A stretch of 64,000 nucleotides of DNA from Allomyces macrogynus ATCC 38327 (GCA_000151295.1 GG745338.1:998682-1062681), one strand, 5' to 3'. Counted from the stretch's first letter, positions 10,825 through 26,335 are shown. Notes: generated from the sequence alone by a model not told the origin. Program-made: numbers and translations.

Positions 10825-13800
10825 CTACGCATCCAAATCGTAGTTGAGAATGGGCGAGAGCCACTTTTCCACCTCGGCGAGCGGCATCTTCTTGCGCTGC
10901 GCGTAGTCGACGACCTGGTCCTTGCCAATCTTGCCGACGGCAAAGTACTTGGCCTGCGGGTGCGCAAAGTAGAGACCCGACACGGCCGACGCGGGCCACA
11001 TGGCGAGCGACTCGGTCAACTGCACGCCCGAATGCTTTTCCGCATCGAGCAGGTTCCACAGCGTCATCTTTTCCGTGTGGTCTGGCTGGCTCGGGTACCC
11101 GGGCGCCGGCCGAATCCCCGTGTACCGCACGGCCAGTAAATCCTCGGACGTCAAGGCCTCATTGGGCGCGTAGCCCCACAGGTCGCGGCGCACACGCTCG
11201 TGCAGGTCCTCGGCGAGCGCTTCGGCCAGTCGGTCGGCCAGAGCCTTGGCCATGATCGAGCCGTAGTCGTCGTGGTCCTTCTCGTACTTGCCGCACAGTT
11301 CCTCGGCCCCAATTACACCGACGGCAAACCCGCCAATGTAATCGGGGATCCCGCGATCGCGCGGCGCAATGAAATCGCTCAGCGACATGTGATGCGCCTC
11401 GGCGTCTTTATCGGCCTGTTGACGGAGCCCGTGGAAAATGGCGCACGGTGGGGTCGTGCGCGCCTCGTCAGCATAGACTTCAATGTCGTCGCCGACGGCA
11501 TTGGCGGGCCAGATTCCGACCACGGCCGTGCCGCGCAGCAGCTTCTTGTTCAAAATGTCCTCGAGCATACGAGAAGCGTCGTCAAACAGCTGCTTGGCCT
11601 CAGCTCCGACATGCTCGTCGTGGAAAATCTTGGGGAAACCGCGGTTCGGGTACCGCCCGCGCAGCTGCCACGTCTGGAAGAACGGGTTCCAGTCGATCTT
11701 GCCCACAACCGACGTCAGGTCGTAGTCATCAAACGCCTTGACGCCAATCAAGTTGGGCCGCACGGGCGGGTGGAGCACCCAATCAATCTCGGGCCGGCGC
11801 GTGCGCGCCGCGGAAAGAGACAGGTACTTCTTGTCGCGCAGCGACTCGTAGTGGTCCTCGCGCAGCTCCTGGTACTCTTCCTCAATGTCGTCGATGAAGT
11901 CGTCGCGCTGCCGCTCGTCGAGCAAGCCACTCACGACGACCACGGCCTTGGACGCGTCGAGCACATGGATGACGGGTGCCGAGTACCGCGGCGCAATCTT
12001 GACGGCCGTGTGCATCTTGGACGTGGTCGCACCGCCAATGAGCAGCGGGATCTTCATACCGCGACGCTGCGTTTCCTTGGCCACGTGGATCATTTCGTCG
12101 AGCGACGGCGTGATCAAGCCCGACAAGCCAATCACATCGGCTTTGTGCTCGATTGCCGCGTCTAAAATCTTGTCACACGGCACCATGACACCCATGTCGA
12201 CGACCTTGTAGTTGTTGCAGCCCAGCACGACGCCGACAATGTTCTAGAGGTGAGAATATGGGTGGCAAGTGAGTATTTTTTGATCCAAGCCCATGATCCA
12301 GGATCCAGGGGTAATGGAGGTGATGATGCGAACCTTGCCAATGTCGTGGACGTCGCCCTTGACGGTGGCCATGATCACGGTGCCATTGTACGAGCTCTCG
12401 TCGCTGGCGCCGTTGCCCGCAGCAATGTTGGCGAGCCGCTCCTGCTCCATGAACGGGATCAGGTAAGCGACGGCCTTTTTCATGACGCGCGCCGACTTGA
12501 TGACCTGAGGCAAGAACATGCGCCCACTGCCAAACAGCTCACCGACAATACTCATGCCAGCCATGAGCGGGCCCTCGATAATGTAGAGCGGGCGCGCGTA
12601 CTGCTGCCGCGCCTCCTCGATATCGGCGTCGATGTACTTGGTGATGCCCTTGACGAGCGCGTGCGACAAGCGCGCCTCGACGGGTTCCTTGCGCCACGCC
12701 TCGGCGTCGCCCGCGTCGCCATCCTTCTTGGACTTGCCGCCGCCGTGCCGCTCGGCGTACTCGAGCAGCTTGTCGGTGATGCCCGGCTCCGTGTTCCACA
12801 CGGCGGCCTCGCACAGCTTGAGCAGTTCGGGCTCGACCTCCGAGTAGACGGTCAAGAACCCGGCATTCACAATGCCCATGTCCATGCCGGCCTTGATGCT
12901 GTGGTAGAGGAAAACCGAGTGCATGGCCTGCCGCACGACCTCCTTGCCGCGGAACGAGAACGAGACGTTCGACACACCGCCCGAGACCTTGGCACCGTAG
13001 AGCTCTTTCTTGATGCGGGCCGTCGCCTGGATAAACTCGACGGCGTAGTTGTCGTGCTCCTCCATGCCCGTGCAAATCGTCAAGATGTTCGGGTCAAAGA
13101 TGATGTCCTGCGGGTTGAACCCAATCGACCGCAAAAGCCGGTAACTGCGCGCGCAAATCTCAAACTTGCGGTCAGCCTCGGCGGCCTGCCCGACTTCGTC
13201 AAACGCCATGACCACGACCGCGGCGCCAAACCGCTTGATGATTTTGGCCTTGCGCAAAAAATCGGCCTCGCCCTCCTTGAGCGAGATCGAGTTGACAATG
13301 CACTTGCCCTGCGTACACTTGAGCCCGGCGAGCACCACGTCAAAGTTGGACGAGTCGACCATGATCGGCACGCGCGCGACATCGGGTTCCGTCGCAATCA
13401 AGTTGACAAAGTGCGTCATGGCCTTGACGCCGTCGAGCATACCCTCGTCCATGTTGATGTCGATCACCTGCGCGCCGTTCTCGACCTGCGTCCGCGCAAT
13501 CGCGAGCGCCTCGTCGAACTGACCCTTGAGCACATGTCGTGCGAAAATACGCGACCCGGCGACGTTACACCGCTCACCCACGTTCACGTAGCCCGTCGTC
13601 TCGTCGACGGCCAACGGCTCGAGCCCAGACAGGATCATTGTCGTCGCAAACCGGTCGGGCGGCGGCACGCGCGGCTTGTAGTGGCCGATACGGTCGGCAA
13701 TCGCCTTGATGTGCGCGGGTGTCGTTCCACAGCACCCACCGACAATGTTGAGGAACCCGGCCTTGGCAAACTCCTCCACGTTCGTGGCCATGGTCTCGGG

Positions 13801-15018
13801 GCTCTCGTCGTACTCGCCAAACGTGTTGGGCAGGCCAGCGTTGGGGTAGCAGATCGTGAAGTTGGGCGTGTAGTTGCAAATGGCCTCGATAAACGGGCGC
13901 ATCTGGGGGGCACCGAGCGCGCAGTTCCTGGAGAAGGGGTGGAGAGGCGAGGCATGGCCGTGAGAAGACGGAAGTCGCGAACACACAAGCATCGAGACGC
14001 AGGAGGGAATCAAACCGTACAATCCGACCGCGAGCGGGTTCGCATGGTGCGTCGAGACCAAAAATGCCTCGCCCGTTTGGCCCGAGAGCGTGCGGCCCGA
14101 CTGGTCGACAATGGTACCTGAAATGAGAACCGGTACGCGGCGGTACCCCTCATCATCAAACAGCTCGTCAATCGCAAAGAGCGCAGCCTTGGCATTGAGC
14201 GTGTCGAAAATCGTTTCGACGAGCAAAATGTCCGAGCCGCCGTCGAGTAAACCGCGACATTGTTCCTTGTAGGCGGCGACGAGCTGGTCAAAGGTGATAT
14301 TACGGAACGCCGGGTTTTCGACCGAGGGCGAGATGGACGCGGTGCGATTTGTTGGCCCTGTGGGTGGCGAAAATGTGAGCGAGCATCACCGATATCGGGC
14401 AGGAAATTAGGGACACAACGTACCGATGGCACCGCACACGAACCGCGGCTTGTGCGGCTGGTCGCGCGTCACCTCGAGGCACGCGCGCTTTGCAATCTTG
14501 GCGGCTTCCAAGTTAAGTTCATAGGCCAGGTCCTGGAGCAAGTAGTCCTCTTGGGCAATGAACGTGCCCGAGAACGTGTTGGTCTCGATCATGTCGGACC
14601 CGGCGAGGAGGTAGTTGCGGTGGATCGTGTAGATGGCGTCGGGCTGCGTCAGGACCAAGACGTCGTTGTTGCCAGCCAGGTCCTTTGGGTGGTCCTTGAA
14701 ACGGTCGCCTGGAAATCACGTCAAGAGGTAGAATTTAGTTTACAACGCGGCGCGGTGGAGACGAGCAAGCAGCGGATCCGCACCTCGGAAATGAGCCTCA
14801 GTGAGCTTGAGCTGGATAGCGAAGGAAGAGAAACGGAATCAGAATCTGGCCGAAATGCTCTCTTCGTGTATGGTTCAATCGCGTACTTTTTGCACCTCGG
14901 TCCCCATGGCGCCGTCGAGGAACATGATACGCCTTGGGAGCTCGCGCTCCAAGTACGCCTTGACGTCTAAACGTTTCACGTTGCGCGTTGGGTCAGAAAT
15001 CGATTCGCGATGCGTCGC
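10825..15018 (-). CDS. metH: Cobalamin-dependent methionine synthase (5-methyl-THF:homocysteine methyltransferase)
   Basis: Six exons (15018-14887, 14811-14784, 14708-14424, 14357-14021, 13927-12334, 12243-10825) join to about 1,264 residues, as in human MTR (1,265). It makes methionine from homocysteine and methyl-THF with B12 as methyl carrier. All four modules are present. The homocysteine domain has [10 protein letters not shown] and zinc cysteines at about 262, 325 and 326 ([15 protein letters not shown]). The pterin domain has GQFDEALA, then [14 protein letters not shown]. The B12 domain has DVHDIGK with the cobalt-ligating His near 788. The C-terminal reactivation domain has GIRPAPGYP near 1168. 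Exon 2 is only 28 nt. The first intron-free stretch has no in-frame ATG; it probably begins at a splice acceptor (15019-15020), so a short start exon lies upstream and was not resolved. A candidate ATG-opened stretch lies near 15,125 in another frame. Confidence 0.95.
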
Positions 15019-16263
15019 CTGGCCATGATTTTCCGGTCGTAATTGGCCATTGCGACATGATTGAAGTCGGGTCGGTCATACACACCCCCGACTGGGTGCG
15101 TCTGCAAGTCTTGCGCGGCCATCATAATCAAGTGCAGGGTTCACGACGCGCGGATGCTGCCGTTACTGGTGCTGTTATTACTCGTGGAGCTGAAGAAGTC
15201 GGCGGCCGTCGTTCACGTCGCGACCGAGCGAAATGACTGGTTGCAGCCGTCGTCGCAGCGTCGGCTGGGTCCTCAATGGTCGCAGTGCGTGCAGATTGGC
15301 GCCAGCCAAGTCGAGCGTGGTGAGCAGGCTCAAGAGGCCGGTTGCGACGAGAATCGACCAGTGCAGGAGGAGAGAAGGCCGGCAGTGCGACGGTGGGCCA
15401 TGGCGAGTTTTCACTTGGAGCGAGCGTCGCGCCTCGAGATGGTCATGGCGGACCACCAAGCGCGGGACGGTCGCGCCGGGTGCGGGGCGTCTCGCACGCA
15501 CGGCCGGTCCGGCACGCTGGACCCACCCATGTCTGTGTGCGATCATCCACACCAGCAGCGGCTTTCGTTCAAGAAATGCGTGTGAACCGGGTCCTGGCGA
15601 GCATCCGGTGTGGTGGTTTGGTCGACCAGCACGCCATCTAGCATCACGATGTGCTCATGGCAGCGCTCTGCGCACGTCACAACTCGCCTGTTTTCCCGCC
15701 CACCCCGCTGCCGCCCCAAGTTGCTGGCCCTGGCCAGACCCGCTCGTGGAAAAGAGCCAAAAATGGCAACGTGGATTTTGGGTTCCCTGGGTTTCCCGCC
15801 TTGAAACTTGCAGAACAGGCCTTGAAGCTCGGCCTGAAGAAACTATGAAATATATGGCCGTTTCATGAATTTTTCCTGTATTTCTTGTATTTCTGGGGCA
15901 TCAGTGATCTGACACAATCGCAGCACGTCGTCGAGTACTGCAGTGGTCGACCATCTCTTCCAGCTCGCTGATCCAGCATCGTCACCAACGTATCGGAACC
16001 AGACCTGTTCGGCGAGCCCTTCACGCCCAAAGTCCAGTCAATAGCAAAGGAACCTTAAAGCAACCGCGGATTGAAACGACTGCAACCATGAAAGCCAAAG
16101 TATGAACTCGACCGACTCGTCATTCACAAACATGGTTTCCAACTCGCCACGTCACGACCATGAGCGGACTTGCATGGACCTGAACGATGGGCTCCACGGT
16201 GGACTGTTTCCATTTGACCGTGGCCATGCGTTATCTCCTCTGGTCGGCGTCGAAAATCCGTAG
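15019..16263. other. Region between MetH and the CAC2 locus; unresolved first exons
   Basis: This 1.2 kb must hold the MetH promoter and start exon (-) and the start exon of the CAC2-like locus (+). Several ORFs of 60-210 codons occur on both strands, but none shows a recognisable motif and none was called. Confidence 0.4.
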
Positions 16264-18327
16264 GCGGTGCATATCCAATGGCATCGCATGCAAACCATCA
16301 CCTCGGTCGATTTTTCGCCAACCGTGTCAGGCAAGTTTGTGACCGCGGGTGGTGATAACTTTGCGCGGGTCCGTGACCCCACCGTGTTTACTCCTCTGGT
16401 CGTTTCGCGATCTCACAACGGTCATGCCTCGGCTGCCACGTAGATTTGGCAAATTACCGAGGTCGATGGGAAATCCGAGATTCAATTTTGCTCGACGCTT
16501 GCGGGTCACTTGGCCGGCGTTAATGTCGTACGGTGGTCGCGCAACGGTACGTGATTCTCCACCAGTTTTTGGCTGGATCACGGCCCTTGCCCGACCATGT
16601 TGTGCTCATCATCACAGTGACGCATGTTTAGGTGAAAGGATCGCGACAGGCAATAATGGTACGGCCCATTGTTCCCCGCTTCTGCTGGTCACGAACTGTG
16701 ACACTCAACAACCAGGACGCAGTCGGATCCATTTGCCTGTGGCACCAGGTCCCGAAATCCGCTGATCTCGGCCGAAACCTCTTGGTCAGTGACGAGGACA
16801 TTGACTCGTACACGGAAATGTGGCGGCAGTGCGCCATCCTGACGTTCGTGTTCGCCCTACTGGGGGGTCCGACGATCACAACACGCACGCTAACAAGCTG
16901 AGTGAATCGTAGCGGGCACAAGGACGAAGTCGATGATCTCGTTTAGTCGGCGTGTGGCAGTACTTGGCCTCGGTCGGCACCGATCAAAAGCTGCGCGTTT
17001 GGGATGTGACCAGAGGTACGGACTGCGGGTTCGGAGTCTATGCTGCCCAAGACCGGGGCTACACATCGTTATCCAGGCGATGTGATTGGGTTGGCGCACA
17101 ACCACACGTACATGATTCAAGGCGTCGCATGGGACCCGCTGGGCCAGTTCATCGCGACACAGAGCATTGACCGGTGTGTTGGTCACTTCTTGATCTCCTC
17201 ATCGTGCTTCCCTTCCCACTTGCTCACCTCTTCGCTCACGAACCCCAGGTCCTGCCTCATCTACGCCCTGACCTTCCAGCACATGGACGCCAAGCGCACC
17301 ATTGCCTCGCTCAAGCTAATCAACAAGTTGGCAAGCATCGAAGACACGACCCTCACCGCCGCTGGATCCCCCACGTCGCCACCCGCACGCAAAAAGCACC
17401 ACCGGCTCTTCTCCGACCCGACTACGACGGCCACCACCTTTTTCCGCCGCCTGCAGTTCTCGCCCGACGGCCAGCTCCTGTTATGCCCAGCCGCACACTT
17501 CAACGACGCGCACATTGTCCTCGTCTACTCGCGCGCGACCTGGGCCACGTCCAATGCGCCACCGGTCTTCGCGCTGCCCGGATTCACGAACCCGGCGTGG
17601 GCCGTACGGTCCGCACCAGCGCTGTTTCCGTCGTCGGGGCCCAACATCGTCTAATTGCCCTACCGCATGGCCTTTGCTATGGGCGGCGACGACGCGCTCG
17701 TCGTCTACGACACGCAGAGCGCGTTTCCGCGCGCCGTGCATGACGGGGTTCCACGTGTACCGGTACCAGGATCTCGCGTGGTCGTGGGACGCGCGTTACC
17801 TGGTCGCGGTTTCGCATGACGGGTTTTGTACGGTCGTGAGTTTGGACGAGGCGGATCTCGGCGGGGCGCCACTTGAGGTGGGGGACGTGGAGTTGCCAGA
17901 GCCCGTGCGCGCGGTCGTCTTTGGGCGCGGCGCGCAACCGGCGGCCGCTCCGCCCACGCTGGGTGGTGCGCGTCCGGCTGCATCTACCCCAACTGCCGCC
18001 GCGGCGCCGAGCAAGAAACGGATTGCACCAACGCTCGTGTCTGCGTACTCGACCGTGAGTGACCCGGCTCCGTCTGCTGAGACGACAGCAGCGTCCGTCC
18101 CAACCGCCCCGCCGGCCAAGAAAGCAGTGATCCGGTCCTGGTCGTGGAAGAAAATGAACATGTTGTATTGCCTGCTCCACCATGTCCTGGGACCAACAAA
18201 ATCGAAACAGCCTTCAACACAAGCCAAACTTCATTCCATCACCCACCAACGAAAAACGACAAACGCGCTACCTCGGGACGCCATCAATCGGCTCACCCCC
18301 CCCTCAAATCAGAAAAAGACAACATGA
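16264..18327 (+). pseudogene. CAF-1 p60 subunit (CAC2/CHAF1B) WD40 gene, apparently disabled
   Basis: Conserved pieces of the histone chaperone CAF-1 middle subunit run in order: IQWHRMQTITSVDF, TAGGDNFA (exon break) IWQITE, HLAGVNVVRW, GHKDEVDDLV, YLASVGTDQKLRVWDVTR, then YMIQGVAWDPLGQFIATQS, FFRRLQFSPDGQLLL, LPYRMAFAMGGDDALVVYD, YRYQDLAWSWDARYLVAVS, and a C-terminal KKRIAPTLV. CAF-1 deposits H3-H4 on replicating DNA. Consensus introns explain most breaks. Four do not fit: a TAG at 16944-16946 where a Trp is expected, a one-base loss around 16953-16958, a TAA at 17652-17654 directly before LPYR, and a frame change around 17735-17741. Each lies inside a conserved blade, so introns are an unlikely explanation. 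Either the copy has decayed or the assembly has several errors here. The start exon is not resolved. Confidence 0.7.
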
Positions 18328-18359
18328 CCGACAGCAGCACACCGCTCCATGCTCGTCAT

Positions 18360-21300
18360 CTACATGCCCTCTGCGCCGACATTCGTGCGCCCAGCCTCGG
18401 CCGCAGCCACAGCCGCCTCAAGCGTGCGCACTTCGCCGGCCACCGCACTCGAGCGCAGCGTCTCGTACAACTTGGCGAGCGCCGGCGCACAGACGGCGAC
18501 ATCCGGTACATGCGCGACGATCGTGACCACTGCACGCAGCGCAGCGCGCATCAACTCGTTCGTCTTATCGACCTCCTGTTGCACGGCATTCGTCTTCACT
18601 TTCGGGAAGACGGCGGCCTCGACCGGCTTGACCATGGCGTCAAGCACGGGCTTGACGGCGGCGACAGGTAACTTGGCGAGCGCCTGGTATGCGAGCAACT
18701 GCACGTCGTGCACGTCGCTCAAGTCCTCGAAAATCACGCGCGCGAGCGACTCGACGTTCAGCGCGTGCCGCGCCGCAAGCGGCATGTCGAGCATCGTCAT
18801 AATCGTCTCGACGGCCAGCTTGCGCGTCTCGAGCCCGTCGTCCACCTTGTGCTTGAACGGTCCCATGACCACTTCACGCACGAGTTCAGGGCGCACGCGC
18901 AGTTCGCGCTCGAGCAGGGGCTGCACATGCGCAAGGACCGGGGCAAGCAGGAGCGCGCGCGAGTGCGCGGCAGCCTGCACCGCCACGAGCGCGGCACGGC
19001 GCACGGGCAGGTCACTGTCGCCAATTGCCGCGGCAAAGGCCGGGACGAGTGGCGCCAGGATCGCCGCGTCGCCCGCGACTGGGTGCGCGAGAACGTACTT
19101 GAACGCGCCGAGGGCAACGGCGCGGACGGCGGGCTCGGCAGTGCCGAGAGCCGCTTGCAGCTGTGGGCCGCGCGTCGCGAGATCGAGCCGCGTGAGCTGC
19201 CCAAGGCATTCGCCGAGCACGAGCCGCGCGCCCTCCTCGAGCCGCTCCGTCTTGGCCTGGCGCCACAGTTCGGCCCAGAGCGTGTCGGCCACGTCGGCGG
19301 GCAACGCCGCGCCGGCACCGACGAGCAGCTGCTTGACAGACCGGAACACGAGATACCGGCGTGCGCTCGACTGGTCGGCCTGGTTCATCTCCTGGACGAG
19401 GCGCGGCACGACACCGGCCGCGTGCCCGACAGCGAGGAGACCAAGCGCGTCGGCTGCAGCCGTCTTAAGATCCTCGTCGCCCTCGGCGCCCAGGTACGCG
19501 ACCATGTCCTGCACGAGCGCCGCGTCCGAGCCAATCTGCGTCGTGTGGCCCAGCTCGCCGAGGGCACGGACGGCCAGGTGCCGCGCGGGCGCGGGCTGGT
19601 TACCATCCTGCGCCATGGCACGCAGCATGTGCGCAACTTGCGGCACGTCGGTTTGCGGCGCGACCGCGGCCACGGCCTTGGCCAGCACCGCTGGCTGCGT
19701 GGGGGGCTGCCCCATGAGCGCCTGGTACAGGCGCATCGCCGGGTGACCCGCAGGCACGGCGCGGAGCAGGGCGAGAACGCCATCGAGCGCGTGCGTACCG
19801 GCAATCTGAGGTTGGGCGAGCAGACTGAGCACAATCGGGTAGACTTGAGCCTCGACGGTGGGCAGCGTCGCGTCGGGCACCTGCGCCACGGCCGCGGCAA
19901 GGGTCTTGAGCGCGAGCGCAGCGAGCGGCAGGTCCTCGGCCTGCACCAGGTCCTTGACGTCCTCGACGAGTGCCTGGACGCCTGCCGGGTTGAGCTCCGA
20001 GCCGTACCGGCGCACGAGTTCCGTCAGCGCCGCGAGCGTCGTCTCACGGAGCGCACGAACCGTTTTGCGCACGTGCTGGCCGAGCTCAGCGACGAGCGCA
20101 TCAGCCAAGTCGCGGCGAATGGGCACCGTGACGCCCGGCGCGCCCGAGACAATGGTGAGCACCACCTTGCCCGCCGTGACACGCGAGACTTCGTTGCTGA
20201 GCCGCTTGTTGAGGACCGCGGCCCACTCGTCCTGCTTATCGGCCAAACCCGCAGCCGTCCCGGCCTGCGCGAGAATCGTGCCGAGCAGGAGCAGCGCACG
20301 CTCCTTGACCTCGTCGTCAAGCGCCGTGGCCGCAGCCAAGAGCTTGGCAATCGCATTCGCGTACAGGGCGTGCACCGTCTCGATGTGCCCCGACGCCACG
20401 AGCACGGGCACCATGCGCTCGGCCACGGTCAGGGCATCGCTGGCCACCTTGTAGTTCTTGTCGTCGAGCGCGACGGTAACGGCCGCCGCGAGCGACGCGA
20501 CGACGTTCCCTGATACGACATTGGCCGGGAGCGTGCACAGCGCGTTGAGCAGGGCAAAGCACTCGGACTTGAGTGCGGCTACAGTCGCCGCCGACCCAAC
20601 GCCGGCCGTTGCAATCCCCGAGGCCGCCGCCTTGTCGTTGGCCACCGTCACCTCGACGGCCGCAATGATGGGCCCCCATTCGACCGAGCTCCAGTCGAGC
20701 ACGGGCACGGCGACGCGCAAGACCGCAAACCCGGCTTGCCGCGTTGCGTGGCTCTTGTGCCGGAACACGTGCTTAGCGAGCCGGCGCACCAGACGCGTCT
20801 GCGCGGCCTGCACGATCTGTGCAGCACTACGCGCCGCGTCGTGCGCTGCAACAATCGCGCGGAAGACGGCCGTGGTCGTCCCGAGCAATTCGAGCCGCAC
20901 GCCCTCCTCGCGCTCCTCGAACCGCTTGGTCAGGACCGGGTAGATGCGCTTGACAATTGCAGTCATGGCCTGTTCGTCGCGCGCAGCGGCGATCGCCGCG
21001 ACAAAGGTCGTCAAAAAGCGCGCCGCAGCCCGGCGCACCTTCCACGCCATATCCTCGTCGTCCGAGTACCCATGGCCCTCGTCGTCAGTGCCCGCATCAA
21101 ATTCGTCAAGTTCGTCCTCCTGGTCGCCGCCGCCCGACCCGGCCTGGTCATCGAGGGCCTCGTCATCATCGTCGTCGTCGTAGACGTAGTTCGGGTCATA
21201 CTGGAGCCACTGCACGGCGCTGTCGACGAGCGTCCCTGCGTGCGGTCCAATCGCCGACGGGCACGCGGCCAAGACGGCCTCGAGCGTCTGCAGACACGCC

Positions 21301-22301
21301 TCGCGCAACTCGTCCTCCTCGGCCGCGGCCTCTGCATCATCCATGTCCTCGTCGGCCTGCTGCTGCAGCGGCGCAGCCACGACCGTCAGGATTCCCGGCA
21401 CGTGCGCGCGCACGCGGTCGGCGCCCGCGACCTTGGCCACGTGCCCGAGACACTGCACGTAGGTGCGGCGCACGGCCGGCGCGGCATTGCGCTGCTGCGC
21501 GTCCTTCAGGACGGCGACAATGAGCGGGTCCGGGTTCGCGACGAGCGGGACGGCGTGCCCCAGGGCCACGGCCGCGCGCTTGCGCAGCGTGGGCTTACGG
21601 TGACGCAGCAAGACGAGCAGCGTTGACGTGACCTGGTCGATTTGGCGAATGGCGGGCGCAAACCGCGTCAAAAGGTCAGTGAGCAGGTCAAGCAAGTCGG
21701 CCTGGGTCGCCTCGGCCGCGGTCGGCAGCTTCATGTACTCCGTGACGCGCGGCACGATGCGCTCCATGAGCTTGTTGGCCGCGTCCGAAGCCGGGGCCAC
21801 GTCGGCGACCAGGGACTTGAGACCCATGGCGACCAGGTCGCGGCACTCGTCCTTGGCGCCCGGATTCAGGTAGGCGAGCAGGTTATCGGCGATACTGGCG
21901 CTCGTGGTCGGCGTGACAACTTGAGCAAGCGGCGCAAGACTGTTGCCGGTGAAATACGCGTCGGATCAGCCTGTGGGCAAGCAGGAACGAGAAAGCGGGA
22001 CACCGAAAACGCACCACTTGATGGCCAAGTTTTGCACGCCGCCGTTCACGTCAGCGACGAGCTTGAGGACGGCGGCGACGAGCTTGTCCGCGTAGCGCGC
22101 GTCTATGAGGCCCGTGACGTCGGGCCGCGCCAGCTCGGCCATCAGGTCGTTGAGCGCCATGTACCGGATGTCGGCATCGGCCGAGTCCATCTGACAAGCA
22201 GCAGGCGGTCAGCAACGTGACGCGCAGCGGGAACAGCGAAAAAGGCGGGGACGTACCTTGGACAGCAGCGACGAAATGACCTGCGTTGATACAGAGCTCA
22301 T
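18360..22301 (-). CDS. CAND1: CAND1/TIP120 cullin-associated NEDD8-dissociated protein
   Basis: Three exons (22301-22257, 22190-22015, 21939-18360) join into 1,266 residues; human CAND1 has 1,230. The N-terminus (MSSVSTQVISSLLSK, then DIRYMALNDLMAELA and GGVQNLAIKCLAPL) aligns with CAND1 HEAT repeat 1. The family's acidic loop follows (YDPNYVYDDDDDDE ... DEDMAWKVRRAAA), then HEAT repeats to the C-terminus. CAND1 wraps around cullin-RBX1 and swaps F-box/substrate-receptor modules on SCF ubiquitin ligases. The splice sites and total frame agree without adjustment. It lies 32 bases from the end of the CAC2 locus (tail to tail). A 600-codon open frame on the opposite strand is an antisense shadow of the GC-rich codon use. 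Confidence 0.95.
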
Positions 22302-23114
22302 GGTGTCGACAACTGTCGGTCAGGCGGGCGCGGGATCAGGAGCGTGGAGGCGAGCGGCCGGTCGCAGGGCTCGGGCTGGATGGCAGGCAGGCCGCCAAAG
22401 AGCGCGTTGCAGGTGGTTGCGGGCGGTTGCGCGCGTCGGGGAGCGCGGTGTGCCTTGTTTTATCGGCGGTGATCGTCGTTGGCGAGACGGCTGCGTTTGC
22501 GCTTGAAGAGGACGCGCGCTCGTCCGCGTCGGTTGGGAACGTGCCACCAAGTCACTGCAACCAGCAGAGCCATGACTCGATGTTCGTTCAGAGCGGCCGC
22601 TCCGACAAACCACATGATCGTAGCAGCCCACCGGGTATGTACGTCCACGTCCACCATGAATGTACGTCTACCACGACTGGCGCGACCGACCCGGAACCGA
22701 AGTGCATCCGCGCAGCTCCGCCACCGAGGAGACGCGCTCGCACCGACAGAACCGAGGCAGCAGGAATTTACACGTGATGACGGTGAGCGTTGCTGCTCTC
22801 GGCTGCATGGCCAAGCTTAACGCGCCGCGCTCAGACGTCGCGCACGACTCGATCCTGACTTCAGCGCGCCGCCGTGCCATGTGCTGGCCAGCGGGCGGGC
22901 GCGTCCGTGCTGAGGTTGCTCATGTTGCCATGTTCTGTCTGGCCATCAAAACCGCGATCAAGCAAGACAGAATGCGGTTGCTTGTCAAATCAAGATGATG
23001 GGGCATCATTTTCGCCCAGACATGAATGAAACAGCAACAAACCAAACCTTCAACCCATGCTTCAGCAGGCAGCCGACGCGAACGACGGGTCGGCCGACCC
23101 ACTTCCCACACCGC
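22302..23114. other. Intergenic between CAND1 and CDC48
   Basis: About 0.8 kb upstream of CAND1 and downstream of CDC48, both on the minus strand, so it should contain the CAND1 promoter. No gene, repeat or clear site seen. Confidence 0.5.
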
Positions 23115-25770
<2,656 letters not shown>

Positions 25771-26335
25771 GGTGTCGGCGTGGAGATGAAGGTGGAGAGA
25801 TGCAGGGACAGAGAGGATCGCGGCGTCGACGCGTTCGTGCCGGTGGGAGTGCGACGTGTCGTATCGGACCTGATGTGCGGGATGAGCGGGGCACGACGGC
25901 GCGAAAGCAGGCAGTCACGGTGCAGGGGAGCGGGAGGAGCACGAGCAGGAGAGAGCGTTGCCGCGACGAGATGAACGGCGCGTCGGCGTCCGTTTGGCGT
26001 CGTTTGTTGCCGCGGGATGAGGAGAGCTCGACGAACGTGGTGGACCAGGCAAGAAGAGCCGCCAAGTCGCTGCTGACGCACTGGGATTGGCCACGCGTCG
26101 TGCGCACGTGACAGGCCAAAATCGTGGCAGCATTTCTGCAAGACCGCCCCACGTGTGCCTCCAGCAATTCCCAGGCGCACACGTGCAAATAGCTGTCCTG
26201 GCGGAAGCTGCAAAGTTCACCAGGCTGACAAGAATCGGACAGCCCAATAAGCAGGACAAGCCGAGAGTTGAGCTCCAAGCAAACGAAAATTTTCAAGGCA
26301 GCACGTTAATCGACGATCCTGCCAAAGCGTCGTCT
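25771..26335. other. CDC48 upstream region up to the CpG-poor island
   Basis: Should contain the CDC48 promoter. Base composition changes from GC-rich with many CpG to CpG-poor between about 26,250 and 26,340. No gene supported. Confidence 0.45.

Noticed and set aside
13928..14020. Reading MetH straight through this stretch
   Set aside because: It is in frame and stop-free, but splicing GT...AG here gives the conserved GLNCALG zinc-ligand block, so it is an intron.
12250..14121. 623-codon plus-strand ORF
   Set aside because: It is antisense to MetH exons, whose protein is unmistakable. GC-rich third positions leave the opposite frame open. It also runs across an intron.
18708..20513. 601-codon plus-strand ORF (and 18349-19746 in another frame)
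   Set aside because: Antisense to the CAND1 coding exon; Arg/His/Glu-rich shadow with no motif.
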